A stretch of 64,000 bases of DNA from Hymenoscyphus infarciens (Eukaryota > Ascomycota > Leotiomycetes > Helotiales > Helotiaceae): contig LLCB01000041.1 of the NCBI GenBank assembly GCA_001414345.1, forward strand, positions 372,001 to 436,000, written 5' to 3'. The notes beneath the pieces were generated by a model. It saw only the letters and a program-made list of their open reading frames with translations, ran no database searches and was not told where the DNA came from. Shown one piece after another: positions 1-11,571 of this stretch. The position numbers and the translations under genes were made by a program. Each line of letters starts with the position of its first letter. Position 1 is the stretch's first letter.

Positions 1-1395
1 AATCAAAAGAAAAAAGCTCAGTGTTCTTACCCGAGATTGCGTGTCAGACGATGGTAAAAGTTTCTCGGAGTAACGTGCTGACCATTGTTTCGGAAAGACA
101 ACCGGAATCAAATTCGTATTTTGCTGCAGTACTTCGTGAAGTACCGACCGGAGGAGGCCAAGCTGTGACTTCTGTAGCGTATTTCCGCTAGCCCAGAAGA
201 AAAAACCTGCGATATAAAGTGGTGTGGGTTGTTGAGAGGTTTTCTTCCAAGCATTTAAGTACTGCTTCGTTCTAGAGTGCGTGAAGATGTATTTCATAAG
301 TGTCGATTTACCAGAGGCAGCCTAAGTGCAATTATGTTAATAGTCATCCCATTTATCCAGTATATTCCGCCTTCATGCTGGAGCCAGTGGACAAAGTCAC
401 TCCATTGCTTTTGTGGCTCATCATGGAGTTCCTCAAGGGGAATATCCCGTGGTTTTTCGAAGATCCATCGAAAAGTCTTTTGGTGTGCCTCAACTACCTC
501 CTCATAGCGTTCTGTGATGGAGGAAAATTGAAGGCTATCGAGGATCTCTTCGGAAACTGATCTCCTGATAGCTTCCTCATTCCTCTGGATGTTGATTTGC
601 TTTCCATCCTGGTCACCAAAGTCCAACACCCTCTGGAAGACATCGACGATCAAATTGCGAGTTCGATCATCCTGGTCTGAGATCACAATTTCTGTTCTGG
701 CGAGCAGCACGCTAAGAGTTTTAAGTTGTATCTGAAAATCTCTAGCCACAGTGCCTTGAAGGCTGAGTAACGCTGAAATTATGGTCTGGTTCTCATATCC
801 GAGCCTTCGAAATCTCTCAGATTCTTTCAACTGTATCAAATCAAGTCGCGAGCTTACATGTAATTGTGAGATGAATTCAGCTATAGATGTGAGGGAAGAG
901 GGGAATTGGACTGATAACACACCCTAAAGAGACCAAAACCCGAGAATTGACTTAATTCCGGTAATCTTGGAGCCTTTGCGTCAACTCTTCGATTTCTTTC
1001 TTCGGCCAGATGCTCGACAAGGCATGCGTTAGGCTTTTCCAGTGTCTGTACCTCGCGTCCCCTGGTACTTTAAAGCTATGGAGCAGCTTGATCAGCTTGT
1101 CAACATCTTCGGTGCATTTATTACACAAATCTGCGAGTATCTCCTCGTCTCTTGCGAGGGAACTTGGAGTGCGATCGGTAGCATGTCCTTGCTGCAATTT
1201 GACTCGGTAGTCTTGGAGATCCGCGAGTGCGTTTTCTGCCATTTTCTGGATGCGATTTGCAGCTTTTGCAGCAGAAACATTCGATTCTAACTCATGGGAC
1301 TTATAGAGCTGATTACCAGCCAAGAACAATTTAGAGGTGAAGTCAACAAACTAGACGACGGTTCCTGCTAGTGAAACAGCAGTTAAGGGATCCAT
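1..1395 (-). pseudogene. STAND/NACHT NTPase gene, 5' part, disrupted
   Basis: Read on the minus strand from an ATG at 1395-1393, this gives the start usual for fungal STAND N-terminal domains (MDPLTAVSLAG), a helical region, the linker that precedes the nucleotide-binding domain (EEAHxKTFxWIFE type, here VVEAHQKTFRWIFEKP), then GIYWING and, near 330-300, a Walker A (AASGKSTLMKY) and the FFFWASG strand of a NACHT domain. A clean GTAAGA donor near position 36 shows that the gene continues left of the window. Lesions: a TAG at 1353-1351 (codon 15), where relatives usually have Gln; a TAA at 954-952 after a DYRN motif; a frame change at about 905-935; and between YWING and the Walker A an intron acceptor with branch-like CTATTAAC but no normal donor, as if the 5' half of an intron was lost. 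Such proteins act in fungal non-self recognition and programmed cell death. Homology is judged by eye; the lesions are directly visible. Confidence 0.75.
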
Positions 1396-2037
1396 GGCCG
1401 GAAGGTGTTGGAGTAGAGATGGTCGAGCCCTTGGCCGGGTGAATTTCAAGTCGAGCATGAGGCTGGCTGGACTGTCGTTAGCACCGTAGACATGGCGTCG
1501 TTATCAGTCATTATTGGCTTTGCAGCTTCTAACTTAACTTTTGATTTCCGTAGCGGTCCTGGGACAGAATCTGGAATTGAATTTTTAGTACGATGCCCGA
1601 CGCGATATTTACTTTTTCTACGTTGGCGTTGAGCTTGCGAGGTTAGTTCAACTAGAGATGCGACAGACTATGGTCCGTGCTTGGTCCTAGATATGCCTTT
1701 GAATCTCGGTTTTTCAGTACATATTATTGAAATTATTAAGCATACAAGTTATGGAGATTTAATAAGCGAGATTCACTTCTACCAATTATTTCACTGTGAT
1801 ACCTCCGTATATGTTGTTCTAGTTCTAGGTAGGGCTGAACTGGACCCCTGCGCCCTGCAAAGACCGAGGATACATGTGAAGATGGTGGCCTGAACACATG
1901 CTAAGGCCCCAAGGCCCAGCCTTCTTCCTTTCGCGCCTGCCTGTAAGGTTACGTGGTTACGTACCTAGCTCCAGAGCCCAACAGTTTTGGAAATCATACC
2001 CACCCAATACAATCAACATTTTCCACCTTTTCCTCCA
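1396..2037. other. Intergenic region between diverging genes
   Basis: No supported coding region. Short open frames here have no recognisable motif. The right end acts as the promoter of the hydrolase gene that starts at 2121; the left end would be the promoter of the decayed STAND gene. Confidence 0.6.
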
Positions 2038-2045
2038 TATAAAAG
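2038..2045 (+). promoter_or_regulatory. TATA box-like site (TATAAAAG)
   Basis: A TATAAAAG sequence lies 76 nt before the ATG at 2121 in a pyrimidine-rich leader, a usual distance for a fungal core promoter. This is sequence only; no transcription start can be seen. Confidence 0.45.
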
Positions 2046-2120
2046 CCCTCCCGAACGCACCGAAAATACCGTCAAACTGGCGAACACATATCATCTTCCG
2101 GAAATCCTCAAAAAGCCACC

Positions 2121-3799
2121 ATGATAGGCACTAGCCCCGCAGAGTATTATTTTATACGCTTCTGCATCACCGGGCTGCACTACTTGGTGCCCCTCGCCCT
2201 CTCCTATTGCGCCCTGAACATTCTCCTCCATGGATTCAAAGCTGCAACATACCGCGTACCTCTCGTCATAGAGTGTATCGCAGTCGCAGAAGCTTTCTTC
2301 TTCCTCTGCGTCTACCTCCCCTACAAATCCTACCTCCAAAAGGAGGCCGTCCATCCAACCCCACCAACGCGCGAAGAACGACGAGAACTCTTCCAACTGT
2401 GCAACGAAAACATCGAGAACCCGAGGGAATATCTACAAAAGTGGTTTCTTGGGGCTGACCTGACAGAGATTAAGAGGGAGAATGTGAAGGATTTCTTCTT
2501 GTGGGCCTTCTTCAACCGTGACGGGCCGCCCGCAGATGACGATGAAGAGCTGGAGGAGTATGTTTTCGCGATGGAAAAGCTTTTGGGTCAACCCATAGAA
2601 GCTGGCAGAGGAAATGCGAAATGTTTGCGTTTGACACTGGACAAGGTCAATATGCTGCATAGAAGTTTGATTTGGTATTTGGTAAGTTCGCCCTCATGAC
2701 GAGTTATTGCTCTGTATACACCAAGTAAAAGTGCTGTGCTAATCCTTAATAGTGTGTTGGGTTCGTTGACTTCCTGACTTACACTACATTGCTATTCCAT
2801 GGCTTCCATTTCCACCGGACAAGCCTCTCACGATTCTTTACATTATTTCCATTCCGATGGCAATCCCTTTTCACCACATATCGTTCGCCAGCCAAACACA
2901 CAATGTACTGGCACCGACCCCATACTTCACCAACAAAACTTCCCATCCTTTTCATTCATGGAATAGGCATTGGATATTACCCGTATACAAACTTCCTCAG
3001 CGAGCTCAACTCTACCGCGGGTGTGGAATCGTCCGATCCCAATGAGCAAGTAGGAATCATTGCCATTGAGATTATGCCAGTTGCTTTTAGGATTACACAT
3101 CACGCATTGGGTCGTGAGGAGCTTTGCGCGGAAATAGATCAGATCCTCCTTGAGCATTTTGGTCCAGATCAGAAGTTCATTTTGGCGTCGCATTCTTATG
3201 GAACGGTCATCTCCACGCATTTGCTCAAAACGCCGACCATCGCAAAGAGAATAGGTCCTATCGTTTTGGTGGATCCTGTTTCTATGTTGCTTCATCTTCC
3301 TGATGTTGCTTATAACTTCACTCGCCGACAACCAAAACATGCCAACGAGCATCAATTGTACTATTTCGCGAGTATGGATATGGGCGTCAGCCATACTTTG
3401 AGTAGACATTTCTTTTGGAACGAAAATGTGTTGTGGAAGAAGGATCTTGAAGGTCGGAAAGTCACAGCGAGTCTGAGTGGAAAGGATCTCATTGTCGATA
3501 CTTTGGCCGTTGGCAGATACTTGAGCGATCAGCCCAAAACCGCCACTAGTCTTTACAGAGATGATCCGGAGCTAGTAAGTGTTGATGAAGGGGATAAAAA
3601 ATCGACTGTTCGTCAAAGAAGTGGTGGAATTAGCCCTGCTGTCGAGTTAAATGATGAAGAATGGCAATCACGGCCCTGGAAAGGAACTGGAATTGATGTT
3701 CTATGGTTCAAGGACCTCGATCATGCGCAAGCTTTTGACAGTAGATCTTCCAGACAAAGGTTGATTGAGGTAATTCGTGCTTATAGCGAGAGCGGCTGA
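2121..3799 (+). CDS. Membrane-anchored alpha/beta hydrolase
   Basis: Two exons, 2121-2681 and 2753-3799 (intron GTAAGT...TAG, phase 0), encode 535 aa. The N-terminus has two hydrophobic segments (about residues 10-40 and 48-68), suggesting membrane anchoring. The C-terminal half is an alpha/beta hydrolase: oxyanion-type FIHGIG at about 254-259, nucleophile elbow ASHSYG with the candidate catalytic Ser near 335 (Ser in place of the first Gly of GxSxG), and a late His near 511 in DLDHAQAF. The linker (about 370-450) is charged and probably loops out. Family knowledge says such fungal proteins are lipid-directed or of unknown substrate; the substrate cannot be named here. The ATG is supported by the TATA box upstream and the immediate hydrophobic segment. 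Confidence 0.85.
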
Positions 3800-4237
3800 A
3801 GTGGGATCACTCATTGTTCCACCTTTCCAGAGATTTGGGGTAATCGCTTCCTTGGAACGAGAGCGACCAACTGCCACTTCCATTGTCCATCGCGAAGGAT
3901 TCTACCAAATTCACAGTCACAAAGACGGAGTACACTGCGCGAATTTCGGTGTTTTCATTAGATTAGAAGAAATTGCCCAGTGAGGCCTGTGAAGTCGCTA
4001 GAGGTGCTGAATAGATTAGAGTCCGTTTGTTTTTAGGTGGCTATTAGATCGCAAGCTATATACCCAAACACGAAAGGTTAGTTTCTTGGTTGTCATTATG
4101 ACACTTTGATAATTGAATAAATTTATCATCACTTTTTTTTTCACTTTGACGTTTCCATCTCAGCCCTTTACTCTCTCTGTCTTTCTCGCATTTTCCCTCT
4201 GATTACCACTTGCAATACAACCCCAAAACCTGGCAAT

Positions 4238-4833
4238 ATGGACGCTCAACCATCGGATTTCTCCATTATTGGAAACTTCACGGGAGGCCAGCATCCCATT
4301 ACTGATTCACAGGTAGGGAGACGCCCCGTTCCTTTTCTTGTATTGATTATACTGACGAGAGGAAATGTGAGTAGAGAGTAGCGATTTATCTTTCTTTCGT
4401 CCTGTGGATTTTGGGATATCTGGGGATCTTCGCTACGCTGGGGGCTGTGATTTATAGTAAGTTTCTGAAGACTCTCGTCTCATTTCAAATCCACAAACTA
4501 ACACCAGTCCTCTCTTCAGTGTGTGTCACCGGCCTCCGTCTTCCTCCACGAGATAACAGAAGCACCTACATCTACATCAGCCCCGAAAACGCACACAAAT
4601 CCAACTTCGACTCGGTTTCGGAATCCGATTCGGACGAGGAAGAAGCTCCATTGCTTCCTAAACACAACAGGGATTCAAGCCCGAATGCATGTGCGTTACA
4701 GGGTGTTTGCGTTGAGGGAAATGGGAAGGGGGGTGATGAAGGCTATGGAAGTTTTTATAATGGTCTTAGAGGTACTGCGAAGAAGCAGGGAGAGGGGTAT
4801 GAAGCTGATTCTAATGAGGTTGTTAAGACGTAA
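4238..4833 (+). CDS. Small single-pass membrane protein, acidic tail, unknown
   Basis: Three exons (4238-4312, 4375-4456, 4520-4833) give 156 aa. Residues 1-25 (MDAQPSDFS... with a possible N-glycosylation site NFT) are followed by one strong hydrophobic helix (VAIYLSFVLWILGYLGIFATLGAVIY, split here only for description; about residues 27-52) and then a soluble tail with an acidic Ser-rich stretch (SVSESDSDEEEAPLL). The EAPLLPK element resembles acidic dileucine sorting signals, which would fit a vacuolar or endosomal membrane protein; that is inference. Exon phases (0 and 1) join correctly, which argues for a real gene. No known family recognised. Confidence 0.7.
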
Positions 4834-5341
4834 AATTTTATGGGTGTGAGGAATGTTAGGGGGGGAGGTTTCTCGAGTTGTTTTTGGTGATGTGGGATTT
4901 CTGGGAGGGGTTTTTCTCTGTAGGTGTTCATGAAAGTTCTGGGGCTTCTTGCGCGGGGTTTTGCGATGGAAGGAGTTATTCTTCATTGGTTTTGAATTTG
5001 GTTTTCCCGCCCAATAAAAATTGTGTCTTTCAATCTTGTAAATGATTCCTGTTCCCCTCGGTCTTCCTATTCCTTCTCGGGCTTAATAGTTCATTTGAGG
5101 AATAGAAATTGAGCCAAAAATACTCGAGATTCGGTACGGGGGTATGTTGTAAGGAAATATATTCCAAACTTGGGACCTATAGGCACAGCAACCTAGGTAC
5201 AGGGTAGGGCAATAGTGCCCCACTTACCCCGACCCCCGCTTCCCCGCTCTGAACAGCCACCGCCTTTGCCTTCCAAACCTCGAGTTTTGATTGTACACTT
5301 CGTAGAGGCTTTCAGTGTTGAAATTCTCGACGCGTACTATC
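4834..5341 (+). other. Intergenic region upstream of the Zn2Cys6 gene
   Basis: About 0.5 kb with the 3' tail of the small membrane protein gene (AATAAAAA-like signal near 5012) and the promoter of the transcription factor. I see no gene. Confidence 0.5.
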
Positions 5342-7631
5342 ATGCAGTCCATGGGCAGAAGCAATTCTGAATCGCCCAATCCAGTTGTTTCACCGTCGAC
5401 AACCTCCTTTCGAACCCGAGCTAGAAAAAGAACAGCCCATGCATGTGATGCCTGTCGGATGAGAAAATCTAGGTAGGTTGTAGCGGTATAGTTACTTTTT
5501 ACAACTAGGCAGTTTTTGCTAATACTCCCAGGTGTGATGGGTAGGTCATGTAACGCGAATAGTTTGTAGAAAATTCTAATATCGCAACCAAGACAACAAC
5601 CATGCGCGTGGTGTACGGAAAATGATGTCGATTGTCTTTACGGGCGGCAGCAGCAGATGAGCGGGTGAGTTGTATGTATTGGTGCTTGAATTTAGGACTA
5701 ACTTTTACTTTCAGGAATGGCCAAAACCAAGCTCAAGGGAAGAGCGACAAGATTCTTGAAACGGTTCTCAGAATGGATGCTCTACTAAATTCTATTCATG
5801 ACAACCTGGTATTCTTTATACCCCCTTTTTTCACAGAGACGAAATTTAATTCTTCAATAGCGAGACCCTCGACGAGCAATGACGGATAGAAGTTCATTCT
5901 CTCCTAACGTCATCACGGAAACAACCCCTTCTGATCAAGATTTCGACCGAGTTGCAAATGCCAGTCTTCCCTCACACGTCAGTGCGACGGAAGATCTACT
6001 CTCCTCAAGCCTTGCCCAACAATTCCCCTCACTACTAGAACAATTCCGCCCCATATTTCTCCTAGAAAGTAGACGTACACCTCTTCCCTTCCAAAGTCGC
6101 TTCACACGAAGTCCAGCTTTCACTCCAGAGGAAGCAAACCGTTTACTTGCTTCTTTTCAAGCAACGGTGAACTTTTGGTATCCATGTATTAGTAAAGCTA
6201 CCTTGGATATGCTTTTCGATAGAGTTCAAAATGGATTCACGGAGAACTCTTGTGAGGATTGTCTTGCTTTGTTGGTTTTGGCGCTTGGAGCGGCGAGTGA
6301 GTTGGTGGTTAAACATGCTAATTCGGAGGACGATTATCGGAGTTTTGACTCTAGACAGCAGCAGAATGAGTTGAGTAATATGGCGAATGTTTGTTTTGAC
6401 GAAGCGAGTAGGCTACTGGTAGTGGCTTATACGGAAGTTAGCACTATCTCTGCTCAATGTGTGTTTCTCGCTTCGTGAGTGTTTTCCTCCCCGCTTCAAT
6501 TTGGAGTTGGACAGATAGTGCTGATGCTTAGAAAGCTTGTTTTGTTCCTTTCTCCAACGACCATTGCAGACTTGGAGTTATCTTGGTGTGGTTGCTTCAA
6601 AATGTCGTTCACTGCTTGCTTACGGAACGGGCTCAAGTAATTTCGAGGACGAGGAATGCGTTCGGCGTATGTTCTGGTCATGTTATATTATTGAAGTATT
6701 CATTCCCTGATTCATCATCCTCGAAATTTCTCCTAACAGAAATAGTGCGATTTAATTTCCGAACTCTCTCACCTCCCACAAACAGGAGTAGCAGAAGTAG
6801 AGTCTTGCACTCCCCTTCCATCACCTCTCCAAACGCATCAATCCAACACCGAAACAGAGTCATCAGCCCTCTACTTCCTCTCATGCATCTCCATCAGACG
6901 TCTCCTAAATCGAGTACATCACCTCCTCTATTCCTCTTCAAATCATTCCAAAAACGCTCCAACAGTTACAATATCAGACTCCCTCCGAGGAATGATAGCA
7001 GAACTCTCTCATCAACTCCTCCTATGGCGAGAAACATTACCAGATTTCCTACAATTTGAGGAAGGAGTCGAAGAATGCTCGAATCAACATGCTGCCTTTC
7101 TGAGACAGAGATATTTAGCTTGTAAGAGTGTGATCTATAGACCGTATGTGGAAATTGTACTTCGTGATGGAGAGGGGGCGTGTGGGGTTGAGATGGTGGA
7201 GGGGGCGGCGAGGTGTTTGAGTGCTAGTTGTTATCATATTGGGTATTTGAGAAGTTTTAGTCAGGTTTGTTTTCTTTGTTTCCTTCTCTCTACTTCTTCT
7301 CACTTTGATATTTCTTTCTCGGTTCTTACGGTATCAAGCCCTCAATTCACAACCCCGATAAGCGAGCTAACAAGTCACAAAGACAGTAATGATAGATACA
7401 TGGATCTGTTCCCTCTCCATGACATCGACAATGTTCATCCTCCTCGTTTCTCTTCAAAATCCCGCATTAAGACAAACTCTCTTAGCACAACATGCGATTC
7501 TGGATTTCGGAACTCATTTGCAGAGACTTCTTGGTTCTTGGATTAGCATTGTTCCGAATAAGAGTCCGAGCATACAGCAATCTGTGAGATTGATTGCGGA
7601 GATTGATCGGTTGATTAGAGCAAGTTTGTGA
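5342..7631 (+). CDS. Zn2Cys6 fungal-specific transcription factor
   Basis: Eight exons: 5342-5472, 5532-5540, 5593-5664, 5715-5808, 5861-6474, 6536-6695, 6746-7264, 7383-7631; 615 aa. The N-terminus has a basic stretch (RARKRTAHA) and a binuclear zinc cluster with Cys at 35, 38, 45, 51, 54 and 61 (CX2CX6CX5CX2CX6C). The cluster is spread over three exons, the middle one only 9 nt long. The middle region matches the fungal transcription factor domain (PF04082 type): RPLQTWSYLGVV, then VRRMFWSCYIIECDL. The C-terminus has SLSMTSTM, typical of the end of this domain. It is nuclear and DNA binding; target genes cannot be inferred, since the neighbours are not a pathway cluster. Two acceptors (6535 and 7382) are AAG rather than CAG/TAG and were chosen by frame and family fit, so those junctions are less certain. 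Confidence 0.85.
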
Positions 7632-7769
7632 CAATATAGGAATGTATATAGTTGGGTATAGCTGCTTTTGGGACAGCGGGTGGTGTTGGTTGGAATCCTG
7701 TGTTTGATTTTTTATCTCACTTTGCCTTCGAGGTCTTAACGCGGTGACGATAACCAAGTACTTGGAAAA

Positions 7770-9190
7770 CTTCCTTTGACGAAAAGAGTGAATAAGCGTT
7801 CTAGCTCTTGATATTCTTTTTCATTTAGAAAAAATAGTAGGCTGACAGTAGTTTTTTATTTTATTTTTTTTATCACAGTTCCTTAGCCGCTCTTTTGGTA
7901 AACCCGACCCACTATTTTTAATCTCTACTTTTTTTTTTTTTAGCTAATAGTATCGTAGTAGGTCGGGTTTAGCTAGAGCGTCTAAGAGCTTATAGTATTG
8001 GCTTTAATACTAAACGCTGCTTTAGTATTCTAATCTCTTAGAAATACTTCTATATTATAAAAGTATATTAAAATTAGTAAAAGTTATATATAGAAATCTT
8101 TATTATATAATTTAGAATATCTTATTTCTTTAGTTATTCTTATACTCTACGTAATTTAGTATAACGCGGTTCTAATCTTAGATTTCTAGCTCTAATATAA
8201 CTAAATAATTAAATAATTATCTTATTCTTTAAACTCTACTAAAGTATATAATAATATAAAAATCTAATAATGATTTATCTATTATCTTATATTTAAAAAG
8301 CTCTACTAAAAAGATAATTATTTTAGTATAAGCTAGCTTATAATATAAGTATATAAGCTAAGTTTCTTCTACTACTTTTAAGCTCTTTTATTCTTCTTTT
8401 TATTTAATTTATCTTCTCTAAGATAACGTAAGACTATTACTACTTCTAGTACTAAAAAGTCTACTAAAAGAGCTTTAAAAGCTATTAAAAAAGCTCTTAA
8501 AAAGAAGGCCTCTTAAGTATACTTATATATATTAAACTTAGAGCTAGTAAAAGTAAATAGTATAATATATCTATTTATAGTAGTAATTAGCTATATTAGA
8601 AAGAGTTCTATAAGATAGAAGTTATTAAGAATATAAAAAAGCGAGAGATATAGATTTTAGAGATAGAAATAGACGTACTTCTACTAAATATATAGTAAGA
8701 AGTATAAATAAATAGCTTTAATTCAGATTTTAATATCTTAGTACTTTTAAACTAGTTTAGTAGTATCGTAGTTCAAAGCTACTTAGATTTTAGTTTAAAA
8801 CTACTCTAATTAACCGTAGTTTCTAACTAGACTACTAAACACGTCTATATATAAGATAGAAGAATAACTAAAGAGATAGAAAGTAGATTTTTTAAAAAAA
8901 ACGTTAAAAAACGAAATTTAGTTTTAAGGATTTTAAGAAATTTAGAAGATATAGAATTAGTTAAGTAGATAGAGTATAAGTACTAATAGAAAGCTTTCTA
9001 TAAGTAAATTAAGATATTTATCTAGTAAATAATAAAAAGAGTTTTTAATATAAAAGAGTAGTTATTAAGATATTAATACTAAAGCTATTACTATACTATC
9101 TTAGACTCTTATAGAAGAAGCGCTTTCCTTACTAATCATGGCCTACTTTCTAAAAATGTTAAAGCGGTTCGTTATATAAGAGGCTAAGAA
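7770..9190. repeat. AT-rich RIP-degraded island
   Basis: About 1.4 kb of very AT-rich sequence dominated by TA, with CA and TG nearly gone and stop codons in every frame. This is the pattern left by repeat-induced point mutation, so a degraded transposable element is the likely content, but I could not recognise a domain. It begins with a hairpin-forming inverted repeat (7881-7914 and 7956-7986) and ends abruptly near 9190, where normal GC composition returns before the next gene. Confidence 0.8.
7881..7986. repeat. Inverted repeat with T-rich spacer
   Basis: Arms 7881-7914 and 7956-7986 are reverse complements over about 30 positions with a few mismatches; the core is AAACCCGACC(C/T)ACTA. 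The 41-nt spacer contains a run of at least 12 T. It keeps GC-rich arms in an otherwise AT-only island, which may mark terminal repeats of an element or two abutting copies of one end. Confidence 0.6.
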
Positions 9191-9439
9191 GCTGAGATAA
9201 GTTTTTTTTAAGTTTCGCCTCACGTGTACGAAGTTTGGCGGTGAGTGCCGCGGCTGAGAGGGGTAAAGCAAGATTGACTTTGGCCAGCTCACTTCTCCTC
9301 ATTTCATCCCAAGAACCTCACCCGAAATTCGTCAAAGAGGAAATCCCCATACAAACTTCTTCTCCTTCAACACCCACAATGCCTGCCGCAACCTCGACCG
9401 GATGAGACTCTCCAAATATAGGGCTTCGAATTGCCCGCC
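9191..9439 (+). promoter_or_regulatory. Promoter region of hydrolase gene, with CACGTG
   Basis: Composition switches back to normal here. A CACGTG E-box lies at about 9222, and a short upstream open frame starts at the ATG at 9379 and ends after eight codons (TGA 9403-9405), before the main ATG at 9440. Both are seen in sequence; regulatory roles are inference. Confidence 0.35.
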
Positions 9440-11041
9440 ATGTTGCTCCCGCCTCCAGCTTTGATCTTCACGATTCCCTCGATACACGATGACCTGGTGT
9501 TGGACTGTAGAATCTATCATCCGAGCTGTCTTGCTCCTACGAAGGTTTCGCAGGTAGAGAATTGGCATAAGAGAGCAGCGATAATTGCCCATCCTTATGG
9601 GCCACTTGGGTATGTTGATGTTGATCTTGCGGCCGGACTTTTGGGAGTGGATGCTAATGGGACACCATAGTGGAAGTTACGACGATCCTATCGTGGAAAT
9701 AGTAGCAGCTACCATACTCAAACAAGGCTTCGTCGTTGGCACATTTAATTTCAGGTTCATACGCCACCCCGGGTTTCTTTGCTTCATGGTCTAACAATAC
9801 TGGTATGCAGAGGGGCAGGTTCTTCAAAAGGGAAGACATCATGGCAGTCGAAAGCAGAACAGAAAGATTACATCTCCTTCATTGGATTCATGGCCTATTA
9901 TATACACCTCCTTTCTCCGCCTCCCATACATCCACCTCCTATCGAGCAACCCCGATTTACACGATCAGAAACCGCATTACACGACCCCACACCAGTCCCC
10001 TCACAAAGCCTTTCACCGCCGCATATTAGCGATGACCAATTCCTCTCCCCAAAACAGTCTTCGAACGTTATGACAACGGATCTCAATGGGCATAACAAGC
10101 GACCAAGGCTCCTTTTGGCGGGGTATTCTTACGGGGCAATGGTGACATGTAGTCTCCCAGCAATCCTAAGCTCAATACTGGCCCCATTTCAATCCCCCGA
10201 ACCAAGTACCGCTCATGCCGAAATACGCCTTCGAGCACAAAATCTTGCCACACAGCAGAATAAGTACATACATGCTCAGATCACAGAAGTCCTTCAAATA
10301 GCTCGCCACAATCGCAGCCGAAGCCTGCAAATGGATGATTTACTTTCGAGTCCAACAAAACCCAGTGCTCACAAGGCAAGTGGCGGTGTTCGAATGGGAG
10401 GCGACGAGGATATCCGACGAGCAAGCAACGACTCTTACCGCTCTCGAAGTTCCTTCTCCATCGAAACTCAAGAACGCGTGCGAAAAAGCGTCGATCGCGT
10501 TCGCTCCTTCACAAAAGCCCCTCGATTTCATGCTCCTCGGAGAACAAACAGTAGTGGATCATGGGCCTCTTTCAAAAGCGGGGAACGTGGCTCGAATGCC
10601 TCGCTCGATAGACCGAAGAGCGAGCACAAAGTCCCAGAAGAAGTAGACAATTATATCAAGGAAATACCCGAAATTCTGGAAGAATTCCAAGCCGCCTACC
10701 TTCTCATATCACCACTTCAAGGTCTCGTCAACAGCCTGGCAACAATGTGGACTTATAAACCTGCAAAAGAACGCGAAGCTCTTCCGGAGCCAGAGTTCAA
10801 ATTCACGGTTGATCCTACACTTGCTCTCTTTGGAGACGATGATGTCTTTGTAAGTGTAAAGCGGTTGCGGGGTTGGGCGGGAAAATTGGAGAAGATGGGT
10901 ACGGAAAATAAACGGAAAAATAAACGGAATGCATTGGTGTTTAGGTATCGGGAAGTCGAAGGGGCGGGTCACTTTTGGCATGATCATGACGCTCTTGGGA
11001 TATTGAAGGAAGAGGTTAAGGATTTTGCGGCGGGGCTGTGA
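9440..11041 (+). CDS. Alpha/beta hydrolase with long Ser/Arg-rich insertion
   Basis: Three exons (9440-9609, 9671-9754, 9811-11041), 494 aa. The exon junctions restore the conserved core: HPYGPLGGSYDDP, then GTFNFRGAGSSKG, a typical oxyanion-hole region of this family, then the nucleophile elbow AGYSYGA with Ser near residue 191. The acid is probably in LFGDDDVFV and the base the His near 472 in GAGHFW. Between the nucleophile and the acid lies an unusually long region (about 230-360) rich in Ser, Arg and charged residues (SNDSYRSRSSFS, RRTNSSGSWASF), which looks disordered and phosphorylatable. Related small fungal and bacterial hydrolases lack most of it. Probably cytosolic: no signal peptide or membrane segment is visible. 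The substrate is unknown. An alternative upstream exon is not excluded. Confidence 0.8.
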
Positions 11042-11571
11042 ACCATACTTAGCTAATGTTGATGATTTCAATAGATAGCGAACAAGACAATATCAGCTTG
11101 TACAGGAAGTTTCACGTGACATCATCTTGGTGTTGTAATTCGGGTTTGTGGTTTCATGGTTCTGGGAAATTAGGCCTTGCAATGGCAATGAGAGGTTCTC
11201 AAGGCTCCTGTCTCTCAATTCTATGTAGGAAGCCAGATTTGAGTCATTTTGTCCTTGGTGGCTGGAGCTCATATGCAACTACCCTTCAAGGCGCCTGGCA
11301 AAATCCAAAACTGGTTGGTATTTGGATTTCGACTCCAAGGCAGAACCGAAGGCAACCATGCAAACACCGTTAATCACGGTTACACGTGCGGAAAATGTTT
11401 TTGCTTTTTGTTTACAGTTCGGTTCGCAATTTATTCGGACTATTTTTTTTCTTCTCGTCTCGACCCTCGATGATTGATATCTTGCATTGAAGTGTTTTTT
11501 CCTTCTCTCGAATTCGCTGTCGGTTTGTGGTTCGATATCCTCTCTAGTCCGAACTGGCGAAGACCATCAAA
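11042..11571 (+). other. Intergenic region upstream of the TPR-SET gene
   Basis: About 0.5 kb; the last 150 nt are T- and pyrimidine-rich as in fungal leaders. Open frames in it (for example 11056-11373) carry no known motif and I do not support them. Confidence 0.5.
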
